Below, piece after piece: positions 8,829-16,156 of a stretch of 64,000 nt of DNA; position 1 is the stretch's first letter; every line of letters starts with the position of its first letter. Under the pieces are notes generated by a model that saw nothing but the letters and a program-made list of their open reading frames with translations, ran no database searches and was not told where the DNA came from. This DNA comes from JAABRU01 sp041390465 (lineage in GTDB: Bacteria > Desulfobacterota > Desulfobacteria > Desulfobacterales > Desulfococcaceae), in NCBI GenBank assembly GCA_041390465.1, contig JAWKPW010000007.1, positions 1 through 64,000 on the forward strand. Reading direction: 5' to 3'. A program made the translations under genes and the position numbers.

Positions 8829-8873
8829 AAAAAAAAATCCGTCACCAGCCTTTTCGGGCTGATAACGGATTTT
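8829..8873 (-). terminator. Attenuator terminator before ilvD
   Basis: Reading the minus strand, AAATCCGTTATCAGCC and GGCTGGTGACGGATTT form a long stem followed by nine T residues, ending just before the ilvD ribosome site. The upstream arm can pair instead with GGGTTGATAATGG at the end of the leader ORF (13 base pairs, two of them G-U), giving a competing antiterminator. This is the arrangement of amino-acid attenuators. Confidence 0.8.
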
Positions 8874-8910
8874 TACAGATTTATAAAAATACGGCAAATT
8901 TAGGCCATTA

Positions 8911-8997
8911 TCAACCCATTTCCTTTCTGAGGGGAAGGACACCCAGCAGAAGGACCAGAATAATCAGGTTAATAATAATGGCAAATATACCGTTCAT
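8911..8997 (-). CDS. ilv leader peptide
   Basis: 28 codons with ATG at 8997, TGA at 8911. Composition is extreme: six Ile, seven Leu and two Val, concentrated in residues 4-21 (e.g. IIINLIILVLLLGV). GGA lies seven bases before the ATG. A promoter lies upstream and the terminator hairpin before ilvD lies downstream. A ribosome stalled on the Ile/Leu/Val codons would leave the antiterminator strand at the stop codon free; one that finishes would cover it. A tiny membrane protein is the alternative reading, but the RNA context favours a leader. Confidence 0.75.
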   Translation of the reverse strand: MNGIFAIIINLIILVLLLGVLPLRKEMG

Positions 8998-9031
8998 GTT
9001 TTTCCAGATTTGAAGATAAAAATTTTGTCAC

Positions 9032-9060
9032 TTCATAACAGGGTTTGGGGATATTGTCAA
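9032..9060 (-). promoter_or_regulatory. Sigma-70-type promoter of the ilv operon
   Basis: On the minus strand TTGACA (9055-9060) and TATGAA (9032-9037) are 17 bases apart. Transcription would start about 25-30 bases before the leader ORF. Confidence 0.65.
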
Positions 9061-9142
9061 CTTTTTTTTGTTAAGAGACTTGTTTCGCAATTTTGGACAG
9101 GGAGCCGGATTGCCCGGGAACGCCCGGAGGATGCCTCCTGCC

Positions 9143-9559
9143 TCAGTTCCATCGGGAATATCCGACACTGCTTTCAAAAAGCTCCTGCGCATCCACCGAC
9201 AAATGTGTCCAGGGAAGGATTTCCAGACGCTGCAAACCGATTTTGACTCCGGTCAGTGCGCAGTAACCAAAGGTTCTGTTCCGGATGCGCTTTAATGCGG
9301 CTTCACTCTGCCGGATGATTTTCTGGCAATGCTCACAGTTCAGCAGAAGATTTTCCCTCCATGTTTCCAGTTCACTTCTGTCTGCCATATCCGCACGCCT
9401 GCTGTTTGCCTGCTGCATTTGCCTGCGCGTGTTTTCCACTTTTTCTGACAGTTGCCGGATAATCCCAAGCAGTTTGTCCTGAAAATAGGCCAACTGATTT
9501 TCATTCATATAGGATTCTGTACCTGTAAAACCATTGCGGTGAACCTGCCGTTCCTTCAT
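9143..9559 (-). CDS. DksA/TraR-like protein with incomplete zinc site
   Basis: 138 residues. A long coiled coil (about 20-95) is followed by the DksA signature FGYCALTGVKIGLQRLE and LSVDAQE. DksA proteins enter the RNA polymerase secondary channel and act with ppGpp. Canonical DksA has a four-cysteine zinc finger; here only the first cysteine (FGYC) is kept and the others are Thr, Ser and Ala, as in cysteine-poor DksA2-type proteins. AGGAGG precedes the ATG. It stands alone next to the ilv promoter. Confidence 0.75.
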   Translation of the reverse strand: MKERQVHRNGFTGTESYMNENQLAYFQDKLLGIIRQLSEKVENTRRQMQQANSRRADMADRSELETWRENLLLNCEHCQKIIRQSEAALKRIRNRTFGYCALTGVKIGLQRLEILPWTHLSVDAQELFESSVGYSRWN

Positions 9560-9643
9560 AATGCCTCCTTTTTTCAGATTGCTTATCCCTTCATGAATTT
9601 CAACAATGGCAAATTGCTGCGCTCTTCAGATTTGTTTATGGAT

Positions 9644-9847
9644 TCATTCTGCCCATGAAAGAGTCTTTTGTGTGCCGGATTCGGAAATCTGCCGCAGATG
9701 TTTTGTCAGACAGGCATGCTTCATGCGAAGTTTCCAGCCTTCATCACAAAGCAGAACACCGTCTGCACATTCATTGCATATCAATGAATGGAAGGCAATT
9801 TCCCTTTTGATGACAATAATTCGTATTTTCAAAAAAAGCTGTTTCAT
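9644..9847 (-). CDS. Small hypothetical protein
   Basis: 67 residues from an ATG at 9847 with AAGGAG ten bases upstream. Basic N-terminal strand (MKQLFLKIRIIVIKREI) then a Cys-containing stretch (LICNECADGVLLCDEGWKLRMKHACL) with five cysteines/histidines that might bind a metal. No family recognised. It is included because of the ribosome site; it could still be non-coding. Confidence 0.35.
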   Translation of the reverse strand: MKQLFLKIRIIVIKREIAFHSLICNECADGVLLCDEGWKLRMKHACLTKHLRQISESGTQKTLSWAE

Positions 9848-10125
9848 TTTGATTTTGCTCCTTACAGAAAATCTTGTCTGATAAAACCCATTCAGTTTAT
9901 GACATTGCATACCCTTCCCCTGTTAGCAGATGATTAAGAATCTGTTAAAAAATGGTGAATCCCCAAAAAGACCGAGCAAGGCCAATCCGGACAGACTGCG
10001 GAAAGGATGAAAAAAATATATTCTCATCAGATTCTAACAGAGTTCTAATCCGAATCTGACATGGAACCGGTATAAAAAGGACATGCAAATATGAAAAAAA
10101 TATAACTTGCAGAAAGGACAGGAAC

Positions 10126-10563
10126 ATGACACAGAAAATCATGGCAGTGGATGATTCGGAAAGCATACGGCAGATGGTCAGTTTTTCTCTGAGGATGGGG
10201 GATTATGAAGTCATGGAAGCGGAAAACGGTCAGGACGCGTATGAAAAACTTTTGCAGGCAGATGTGGATATGCTGATTACGGATTTGGATATGCCGGAAA
10301 TGAACGGAATTGAACTGATCCGTCAGCTCAGAGCGATTCCCCGATACAGGAATATGCCGATCATTCTATTGACAATACATTCAGATGCAGAAATAAAAAA
10401 ACTGGCCCGGCTCAGCGGAGCAAACGGGTGGATTACCAAACCGTTCCGCCCCAATCAACTGACAGAGGTTGTGAAGAAGGTTCTGCACGGGCGATATCAT
10501 TCGTACACCACTTCCACCTGCGCCATGTATCCGGAAAGACGGTCTGCCAGTTTCCAGATATAA
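10126..10563 (+). CDS. CheY-like single-domain response regulator
   Basis: A 145-residue receiver domain: acidic pocket in MAVDDSESIR, phospho-acceptor Asp in LITDLDMPEMNG, the Thr in LLTIHSD and the Lys in ITKPFRP. The sequence LARLSGANGWITKPF is typical of chemotaxis CheY. AGGACAGG precedes the ATG. The receiver ends near residue 122; the last 23 residues are read from DNA that also encodes the end of the converging hybrid kinase, a 67-base tail-to-tail overlap. Confidence 0.88.
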   Translation: MTQKIMAVDDSESIRQMVSFSLRMGDYEVMEAENGQDAYEKLLQADVDMLITDLDMPEMNGIELIRQLRAIPRYRNMPIILLTIHSDAEIKKLARLSGANGWITKPFRPNQLTEVVKKVLHGRYHSYTTSTCAMYPERRSASFQI

Positions 10564-13500
10564 TCCAGAGAGTCTTTTTCCTGTCCGGATTTTTCCACAT
10601 CATGTGCAATTCCGGCCAGTTCCTCAAAACAGTAGCACAGGGATGCGCCTTTGATCCGGTGTCCGAGACGGCGGATCATTTCATAATCTCCTGCTTTCAA
10701 AGCATGTTGCAGACTGCTGATTTCCTTTTGGGTCACATTCATAAACTCCGGAATCAGTTCTTTCAGTTCCGGATCCACGCGGACAACATGCTTTTTTCTG
10801 CTGTCTGATTTCTCTTTTCTTTCCAAATGATATTTGGGACAGGAAAGAGGAATATCTGCGAGCGGATTGTCAGAAGGATCTGCATATTTTTTCAGCATCT
10901 GAAGCAACTGAATTTTTTTAAAGGGTTTGCACATATGCTCCGTGCAGCCGGCGTCCAGACTTTCCCGCTCTTTTCCCTTCAAAGCATGTGCAGTGAGAGC
11001 CACAATGGGAATTTTGCGTTTGTCATTCTCCTGTTCCCATTTCCGGATGGCATCGGCTGCTTTGCAACCATCCAGCACCGGCATGTCAATGTCCATGAAA
11101 ACAATATCATATTCTCCTTTCTGATATTTTTCCAGACAGATTTTTCCGTTTTCCGCCATATCCACATGATGCGGAGTGTTTTTCAGATAAAAGGAAAAAA
11201 GCATTTGGTTGTTTTCATTGTCCTCAGCAAGCAGTATGCGCACAGGTGGAATATTTTGCTCAGAAATATCAGAAAAATCCGGTTCTGCATTTTCCGTTGC
11301 CGGATTTTCCCAGACGGGAAAGATGGCTGTGAAACGGAAATCGCTGCCAATGCCCGGTTCACTTTCCACCCAGATTTTTCCCTGCATTTTTTCCACAAAT
11401 CCCCGGCAGATGGACAGCCCAAGCCCGGTTCCGCCGTATTCCCGGCTGGTGGAGGAATGTGCCTGCGCAAAAGACTCAAATATGCTTTCCAGCCGGTCTC
11501 TGGGAATGCCGATGCCTGTATCGCGCACAGAAAAAAGGAGTTTCACGGCTTTCTCATCCGGAATCGTGTCTTCCGCTGTCTGAATGCTGAGCACAATCTC
11601 ACCTTTGTGCGTGAATTTCACTGCATTTCCAATAAGATTGGACAGAATCTGGCGTAAGCGTGCAGGATCGCCTTTCAGAAAAGGGGGGATTTCAGGGCTG
11701 ATATTCCAAATCAGGGCAATCTGCTTCTGCCGTGCTTTCACTTCCAGCACTTCACAGTTTTTTTTCACCAAATCCGGCAGAGAAAACCCCACTTCCTCCA
11801 GTTCCGTCTGTCCGGCCTCCACCTTTGACAAATCCAGAATATCATTGATGAGTTCCAGCAGACTTTCCCCCGCGCTGCGGAAAATGCTGACATATTTTTT
11901 CTGCTCCGCATTCAGAGACGATTCCCACAGCAGATCAGCCATACCCAAAATGGCATTCATGGGTGTCCGGATGTCATGGCTCATATTGGCCAGAAATTCG
12001 CTTTTGGCGCGGGTGGCAGCCTCTGCCTCCTCTCTTGCCCGGATTTCCGTCTGTGCCAGCCGGCTGAGCATGTCCTGCACAGAAACGGTTCCCATCACTT
12101 CACCGTCACAGGTGACGATAATATCATCATAGATTTTGGCATCTTCCCTGTTCATGGCTGCACGGGCAACATCGCCCAAAGGCTGATCCGCGTCAACAAT
12201 CAAAGGATCTGTGTCCATGAGCAGGGAAATGTCCCGGCGGTAAAAAAGCGATACCCCGAACTGCGTACCCAGTCGGCGATCCAGATGATAACTCATCACC
12301 AAACCGGCGGGTTTGCCGTTTTCGGTGACAATCACACTGCACAGGGGCGGTTTTTCTCTGAGCATGGCTTTGACTTCAGCCACCGAAGTGCCGGGCGAAA
12401 CCTGCAGGGCATCCTGCACCAAAGACTGTATGGCGGTCTGAAAGTGCCTGTCACGGATTCTTCCGGCAGAATTTCCGGCAGCAGGATTTGTGATAACCGT
12501 CTGTTTGGGAAAAGCTGATCCCGCTATGTAATGCCCCTGTCCGAAACGAACCCCAATTTCTGTCAGGGCACGGTATTCAGATTCAGTTTCAATTCCCAAA
12601 GCCACCACCCTGGCACCAATTTTTTCCGCAATGGAAACAACGCCTTCCATCACGGCTTTTTTTGTGGGATGATAAGAGATGCCACGGATCATCATGGGAT
12701 CGGTTTTGATGTAATCGGGTTTGATTTGTGCAAGAAAAGCCAGCGTGGATCTGCCGAAATTGTCAATGCATACCCGGAACCCCTGGGAACGGTAATGTTC
12801 AAGATTTTTGAGCAGCAGATGATAATTGTGCATACCGGAATCCTCTGAAAACTCCAGCACAATATTTTCGGGTTTCAGTCCGTGTTCCTGACTCATTTTC
12901 CGTGTCAGTCCCGGCACAAAGGCCGAATCACTGAGGGCTTTCATATGGACATTCATAAAAAGAAACTGATCCGGGGCCACCTGCCCCAGATTTTCCATTG
13001 CGGTCTGGCGGATTTTTTTGTCCAGAAAACAGATTGTTCCCTTTTCCGCAGCATAGCCGAAGAGCGCGGCAGGCTGATGAAAATAACTGTTTTCCGGTCC
13101 CCGCACAAAAGCCTCCCATCCCAGAATCCTGCCTTTTTCCCTATCCGCAATGGGCTGATACACGCAGGAAAGAAGAGATTTTTCAAAAATTTCCGTAAAA
13201 TGCCTGTCCATTTCCTCATCTGCACTGTCTCCGGTTTCAGCGCAGGAGACGCGGATTTCACACAGGGCCCGGAAAAGGTTTTCATAAAATCCGCCGGTGT
13301 AATTTTGCGGTATCCACGCATAACCGCACAATATCTGAATCGGCTCTCCCACAAGGGTGAAAAATGTCTTTGTCAGATGTTCAGACAAAGCCTCCCGGAA
13401 CTCTCTGACCCGATCCCTGAAATGAAACAGCATTTCCCCACCGGCGCGGAAGCAGAGAATGGTATGATTCATATCAGAATGTTCTGTCAGAACCGGATCG

Positions 13501-13769
13501 CATTTTCTGAAATATCTGAAAAAAATGTTTCTGATTCCCTCCTCAAGACCGCTGAGCAGCAGGAGTCCGGTTTCTGTTCCGTATTTTACTGTTATCTCAA
13601 AATATCCTGAAATCTGAACGGAAACAATGCCTGTATCAGCGTGTCCGAGAATGCCTTCCAGCGTTTTCAGTCCCGCTTCTGAGAAGGCACAGGATACAGG
13701 CCCGGAATAAAATTCGCTTTTCAGTCCGAAAAAACCGCGGCTGTCCACTGCTCTGTTGCAAAAAGGCAT
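10497..13769 (-). CDS. Hybrid histidine kinase with degenerate GGDEF/EAL, CBS pair, receiver and HPt
   Basis: 1090 residues. Order: degenerate GGDEF-like domain (about 30-170), EAL domain (205-425), two CBS motifs (440-570), HisKA with FLANMSHDIRTPMNAILGM (His near 598), HATPase with NLIGNAVKF and GGTGLGLS, receiver (840-965, FMDIDMPVLDG) and HPt (1000-1090, LGHRIKGAS). The EAL signature is WEAFVRG, but DDFG is DNFG and the late AEGVE motif is ALGIE, so it probably binds rather than cleaves c-di-GMP. The start at 13769 has AAGGAAGG and follows a c-di-GMP riboswitch plus terminator; a longer frame from TTG 13913 would run through the aptamer and is rejected. Confidence 0.88.
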   Translation of the reverse strand: MPFCNRAVDSRGFFGLKSEFYSGPVSCAFSEAGLKTLEGILGHADTGIVSVQISGYFEITVKYGTETGLLLLSGLEEGIRNIFFRYFRKCDPVLTEHSDMNHTILCFRAGGEMLFHFRDRVREFREALSEHLTKTFFTLVGEPIQILCGYAWIPQNYTGGFYENLFRALCEIRVSCAETGDSADEEMDRHFTEIFEKSLLSCVYQPIADREKGRILGWEAFVRGPENSYFHQPAALFGYAAEKGTICFLDKKIRQTAMENLGQVAPDQFLFMNVHMKALSDSAFVPGLTRKMSQEHGLKPENIVLEFSEDSGMHNYHLLLKNLEHYRSQGFRVCIDNFGRSTLAFLAQIKPDYIKTDPMMIRGISYHPTKKAVMEGVVSIAEKIGARVVALGIETESEYRALTEIGVRFGQGHYIAGSAFPKQTVITNPAAGNSAGRIRDRHFQTAIQSLVQDALQVSPGTSVAEVKAMLREKPPLCSVIVTENGKPAGLVMSYHLDRRLGTQFGVSLFYRRDISLLMDTDPLIVDADQPLGDVARAAMNREDAKIYDDIIVTCDGEVMGTVSVQDMLSRLAQTEIRAREEAEAATRAKSEFLANMSHDIRTPMNAILGMADLLWESSLNAEQKKYVSIFRSAGESLLELINDILDLSKVEAGQTELEEVGFSLPDLVKKNCEVLEVKARQKQIALIWNISPEIPPFLKGDPARLRQILSNLIGNAVKFTHKGEIVLSIQTAEDTIPDEKAVKLLFSVRDTGIGIPRDRLESIFESFAQAHSSTSREYGGTGLGLSICRGFVEKMQGKIWVESEPGIGSDFRFTAIFPVWENPATENAEPDFSDISEQNIPPVRILLAEDNENNQMLFSFYLKNTPHHVDMAENGKICLEKYQKGEYDIVFMDIDMPVLDGCKAADAIRKWEQENDKRKIPIVALTAHALKGKERESLDAGCTEHMCKPFKKIQLLQMLKKYADPSDNPLADIPLSCPKYHLERKEKSDSRKKHVVRVDPELKELIPEFMNVTQKEISSLQHALKAGDYEMIRRLGHRIKGASLCYCFEELAGIAHDVEKSGQEKDSLDYIWKLADRLSGYMAQVEVVYE

Positions 13770-13789
13770 AACAACCTTCCTTTCTTCAT

Positions 13790-13823
13790 AAAAAAACGGA
13801 TTGTCTTCATTGGAGACAATCCG
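13790..13823 (-). terminator. Riboswitch expression-platform terminator
   Basis: On the minus strand CGGATTGTCT, a 7-base loop and AGACAATCCG are followed by seven T residues, between the aptamer and the kinase ribosome site. Read-through is needed to express the kinase. Confidence 0.85.
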
Positions 13824-13824
13824 G

Positions 13825-13903
13825 CATATGTTATCCCTGCAACCCGGCTGTCTCATGAGACCCGTGGCTTTCCGTCCCTGCATCTCTGCAGGTTTGGCGT
13901 ATG
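13825..13903 (-). promoter_or_regulatory. Cyclic di-GMP-I (GEMM) riboswitch aptamer
   Basis: The minus strand reads GCCAAACC, a stem CCTGCAGAGATGCAGG, then GGACGGAAAGCCACGGG, a second stem GTCTC-ATGA-GAGAC and GCCGGGTTGC. This is the GEMM-I pattern: P1b stem, A-rich GACGNAAAGCC joint, and a tetraloop-capped P2 with CAGCCGGGTTGC. The ATGA loop stands in for the usual GNRA-type tetraloop. CATACG and CATATG close the outer P1 stem with one mismatch. It lies between promoter and terminator upstream of a c-di-GMP-related kinase. Confidence 0.88.
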
Positions 13904-13912
13904 TTTTTTTCA

Positions 13913-13940
13913 ATTATAAGGGAAACAGGAATTTGTTCAA
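13913..13940 (-). promoter_or_regulatory. Promoter of the riboswitch-kinase transcript
   Basis: TTGAAC (13935-13940) and TATAAT (13913-13918) on the minus strand are 16 bases apart, placing the start just before the aptamer. Confidence 0.7.
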
Positions 13941-14108
13941 GATGATGACAGGGATTTAATCAAAAACTAACAGTAAGCAGCTCAGAATTTCTGTCCTGCG
14001 TGCAAATCTGTCCGCAGCCGGCTTTCCCTTGACACTTTCAGAAGATACATGATAATTCTGTACAGAATATGTGCAGAATGCAAACAGTTTTTTATTCAGG
14101 AATGCCTT

Positions 14109-14276
14109 ATGACAAGTGTGTTCAAAGAAGATACGGAAAGCAAACGAGTGATCTTCAATGTACGGATGGATTTGGCAAAACGGCTGGAAAAAGCCAAAAG
14201 CGACTCCAGACGCATCGGAAGAAAACTCAATGCGGACGGTGCTGTGGACAGTGCTCTGGAAAAATTTCGGAAATAA
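14109..14276 (+). CDS. Small basic hypothetical protein
   Basis: 55 residues, ATG at 14109 with AGGA eight bases upstream. The sequence KRVIFNVRMDLAKRLEKAK followed by a second helix ending VDSALEKFRK resembles a ribbon-helix-helix layout (strand, helix, helix), so a DNA-binding role is possible but not shown. An ATG at 14049 in the same frame has no ribosome site. It is divergent from the kinase gene and upstream of the lipase. Confidence 0.5.
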   Translation: MTSVFKEDTESKRVIFNVRMDLAKRLEKAKSDSRRIGRKLNADGAVDSALEKFRK

Positions 14277-14344
14277 AGAAAAAGCACGGAACCGGGGTTT
14301 TGCCAACTGCGGAAGAAGAAACAGATGAATCGCAATCACAGGCA

Positions 14345-14432
14345 GTATGAAATCTGAAAAAAATTTCAGCGAGGATACCGGCATTTTCTGCCGCGAAGAG
14401 GCAAAGTTTCGCAAAGATTTAATGTGCAGCCG
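14345..14432. repeat. Dispersed repeat, ATGAAATCTGAAAAA family
   Basis: ATGAAATCTGAAAAAAATTT ... TTCTGCCGCGAAGAGGCAAA ... GATTTAATG. Related copies lie inverted at about 31300-31405 and 37750-37865. No coding meaning seen. Confidence 0.5.
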
Positions 14433-14512
14433 CTTTTCAGATTTTAAGCCAATCCCATGCAAACAGCAAGATAATCACCGGATTTTGAGGACGATATTCA
14501 TCAGGAAAATTC

Positions 14513-15412
14513 ATGAAATTTTGCATAACTGTGGATAATTTGGACTGCGACTGCAGTTGGAACGCCCTGCTCCGTCCCGGACAGGCCCATGATTTTTTCT
14601 GCTGCACAGAAAAAACAGAGCCATTCCGTCCTGAAATCGCGGATTACAGTCCATCAAATGCCTGGTGGCTGTCTGAAATAAGCCGTCTGATTTACCGCAG
14701 GGGAGAGGATGAAAACGGTATATGGGCCAATCCGCTCAGCCGGAATGACATTCTCAGGCGCATTGGTCTGAAGGAAAGCCTTTTTATGAAAAAACAGGGC
14801 GTTTTCTGTGCACTTGTCTCAGATGAAAAAGAAAGTTTTGCCATTCTCGTATTTCGGGGAACCAGCAGATTTGAGCACTGGTTTTCAAATCTCAATGCAA
14901 TTCAGACCCTGTGGCCTTCCGGAGGAATGGTTCATACCGGCTTCAAATATGAATTTGACAAAATTGCGCATGAACTTGCGGAGATACTTCCCTCGCTAAA
15001 AGCTCCTCTGTTTTACACCGGACACAGCCTGGGCGGAGCACTTGCCACTTTGACTGCCTCTTTCCTGCCGCCGAATGCGGTTTACACCTTCGGATCTCCG
15101 CGCGTGGGCAATGCGGATTTCAGAGATTCCCTTGCATCTGTGAATCTCTGCCGCATTGCAATGGAAAATGACATTGTGACAACCCTCCCCCCTTCCCGAA
15201 CTCCTTTTTATTTCTGCCATGCAGGAGAAGGCAAACGTCTTTCTTTCCTGCACAGCAGCAAAACAAGTTACAAAAAAAATCTGCTGAATCCGGCAGAACT
15301 GTTTCCCTTTTCCTTCCTCAGACAGTTCAGTCGTGCGCCGCATTTTCTTGCTGCCCATTCTCCGGTCAATTATTCCCGCTGTCTGGCATATACCATTACT
15401 CAGAAGATTTGA
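14513..15412 (+). CDS. Class 3 (Rml-like) lipase family protein
   Basis: 299 residues with the alpha/beta-hydrolase lipase_3 pattern: FRGTSRFEHWFSNL (oxyanion region, about 114), nucleophile elbow YTGHSLGGALATL (Ser near 172), catalytic Asp in MENDIVTTLPP and His in FLAAHSPVNY (near 282). FGSPRVGNADF between them is typical of fungal-type lipases. No clear signal peptide, so it is probably cytoplasmic or the start is elsewhere. It likely hydrolyses acyl esters; substrate unknown. Stands alone between repeat-filled gaps. Confidence 0.85.
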   Translation: MKFCITVDNLDCDCSWNALLRPGQAHDFFCCTEKTEPFRPEIADYSPSNAWWLSEISRLIYRRGEDENGIWANPLSRNDILRRIGLKESLFMKKQGVFCALVSDEKESFAILVFRGTSRFEHWFSNLNAIQTLWPSGGMVHTGFKYEFDKIAHELAEILPSLKAPLFYTGHSLGGALATLTASFLPPNAVYTFGSPRVGNADFRDSLASVNLCRIAMENDIVTTLPPSRTPFYFCHAGEGKRLSFLHSSKTSYKKNLLNPAELFPFSFLRQFSRAPHFLAAHSPVNYSRCLAYTITQKI

Positions 15413-16025
15413 TGGTAAAGCCGCGAATTGCACAAATTTACACGAATTACGGTTTGTTCAATTCGTGCAGATTCGTGTCATTCGTGGCTGATTCAACTTA
15501 TATCAGGCTGACTGCAGCATAACAGAAATGTTTTAAGTAACGGTATATGAGGCATAAATCACAGACCCGGATACCGATAGGGTAAGTAACCGTTCATATA
15601 TTTTCGACTGTTATAAACCCTGAGGATTTTCAAAACCCTCAGGGTTTAAAAATTTAACTTATGAACGGCTGCTTATGACCGCAAAAATCCATTTTCTCCC
15701 GGAACCCCGGCAGAAGTAGCATATTCCTACCGCATAATACCCGACCCTCCCCATTGTATCTGTTTTCCTATCAAATTATCATGCACATCATCCCGGAGCT
15801 TTTTCTGTGCCCGGAATTGGACAGGATGACAGGAAAAACAGCCATAATCACCGGAAACGCAGACAAATCACAGAAACTGAACAACTGACAGATCACATTC
15901 CTGCTGCTGCGGGTTTGCCGTTCAGACGGGCCGTGCCGGGACTGCATTATGCCAAAATCGCTGTTGAAAACATGTATTCTGACGGATGGTAACCACAAAG
16001 GTCACAAAGACGGCACAAATACTGA
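15413..16025. other. Repeat-filled intergenic region
   Basis: About 610 bases without a supported gene. It holds the CACGAATT inverted repeat (15420-15489), an AAACCCTGAGG hairpin (15615-15647) and an AACCACAAAGGTCACAAAG half-repeat at 15991. ORFs in it match nothing and have no ribosome sites. Confidence 0.6.
15615..15647. terminator. Hairpin, AAACCCTGAGG family
   Basis: AAACCCTGAGG(A) and CCCTCAGGGTTT pair around a short loop. It is a second copy of the 2160-2195 hairpin and may end lipase transcription. Confidence 0.55.
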
Positions 16026-16103
16026 AAATCCGAAGAGATTGACATTTTTATAAAAAAAATCAGAATCCCGAAAGGATGACATTGTCAGCCGGTTTGACTC
16101 ACT
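16026..16103. repeat. Partial copy of 136-bp AGTGGGTCAAA element
   Basis: Contains AATCCGAAGAGATTGACATT, then AGAATCCCGAAAGGATGACA and TTGTCAGCCGGTTTGACTCA. Compared with the full copies at 37603 and 63812 it lacks the first half. Confidence 0.65.
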
Positions 16104-16156
16104 GCCAACAGTTTTATAATCTGAAAGAACAGATAATCATTTGGGAGGAAAAGCAG

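Noticed and set aside
9950..10120. Second c-di-GMP riboswitch before the CheY-like gene (GACCGAGCAAGGCC)
   Set aside because: Lacks the GACGNAAAGCC joint and the CAGCCGGGTTGC side; no terminator follows.
13770..13913. 48-codon N-terminal extension of the hybrid kinase from a TTG
   Set aside because: It would be translated from the c-di-GMP aptamer and its terminator, has no ribosome site, and a good site lies at 13769.
16076..16156. Upstream start of the first NlpC/P60 protein (MTLSAGLTH..)
   Set aside because: Those codons lie in the 136-bp repeat family and precede the real signal peptide and ribosome site.
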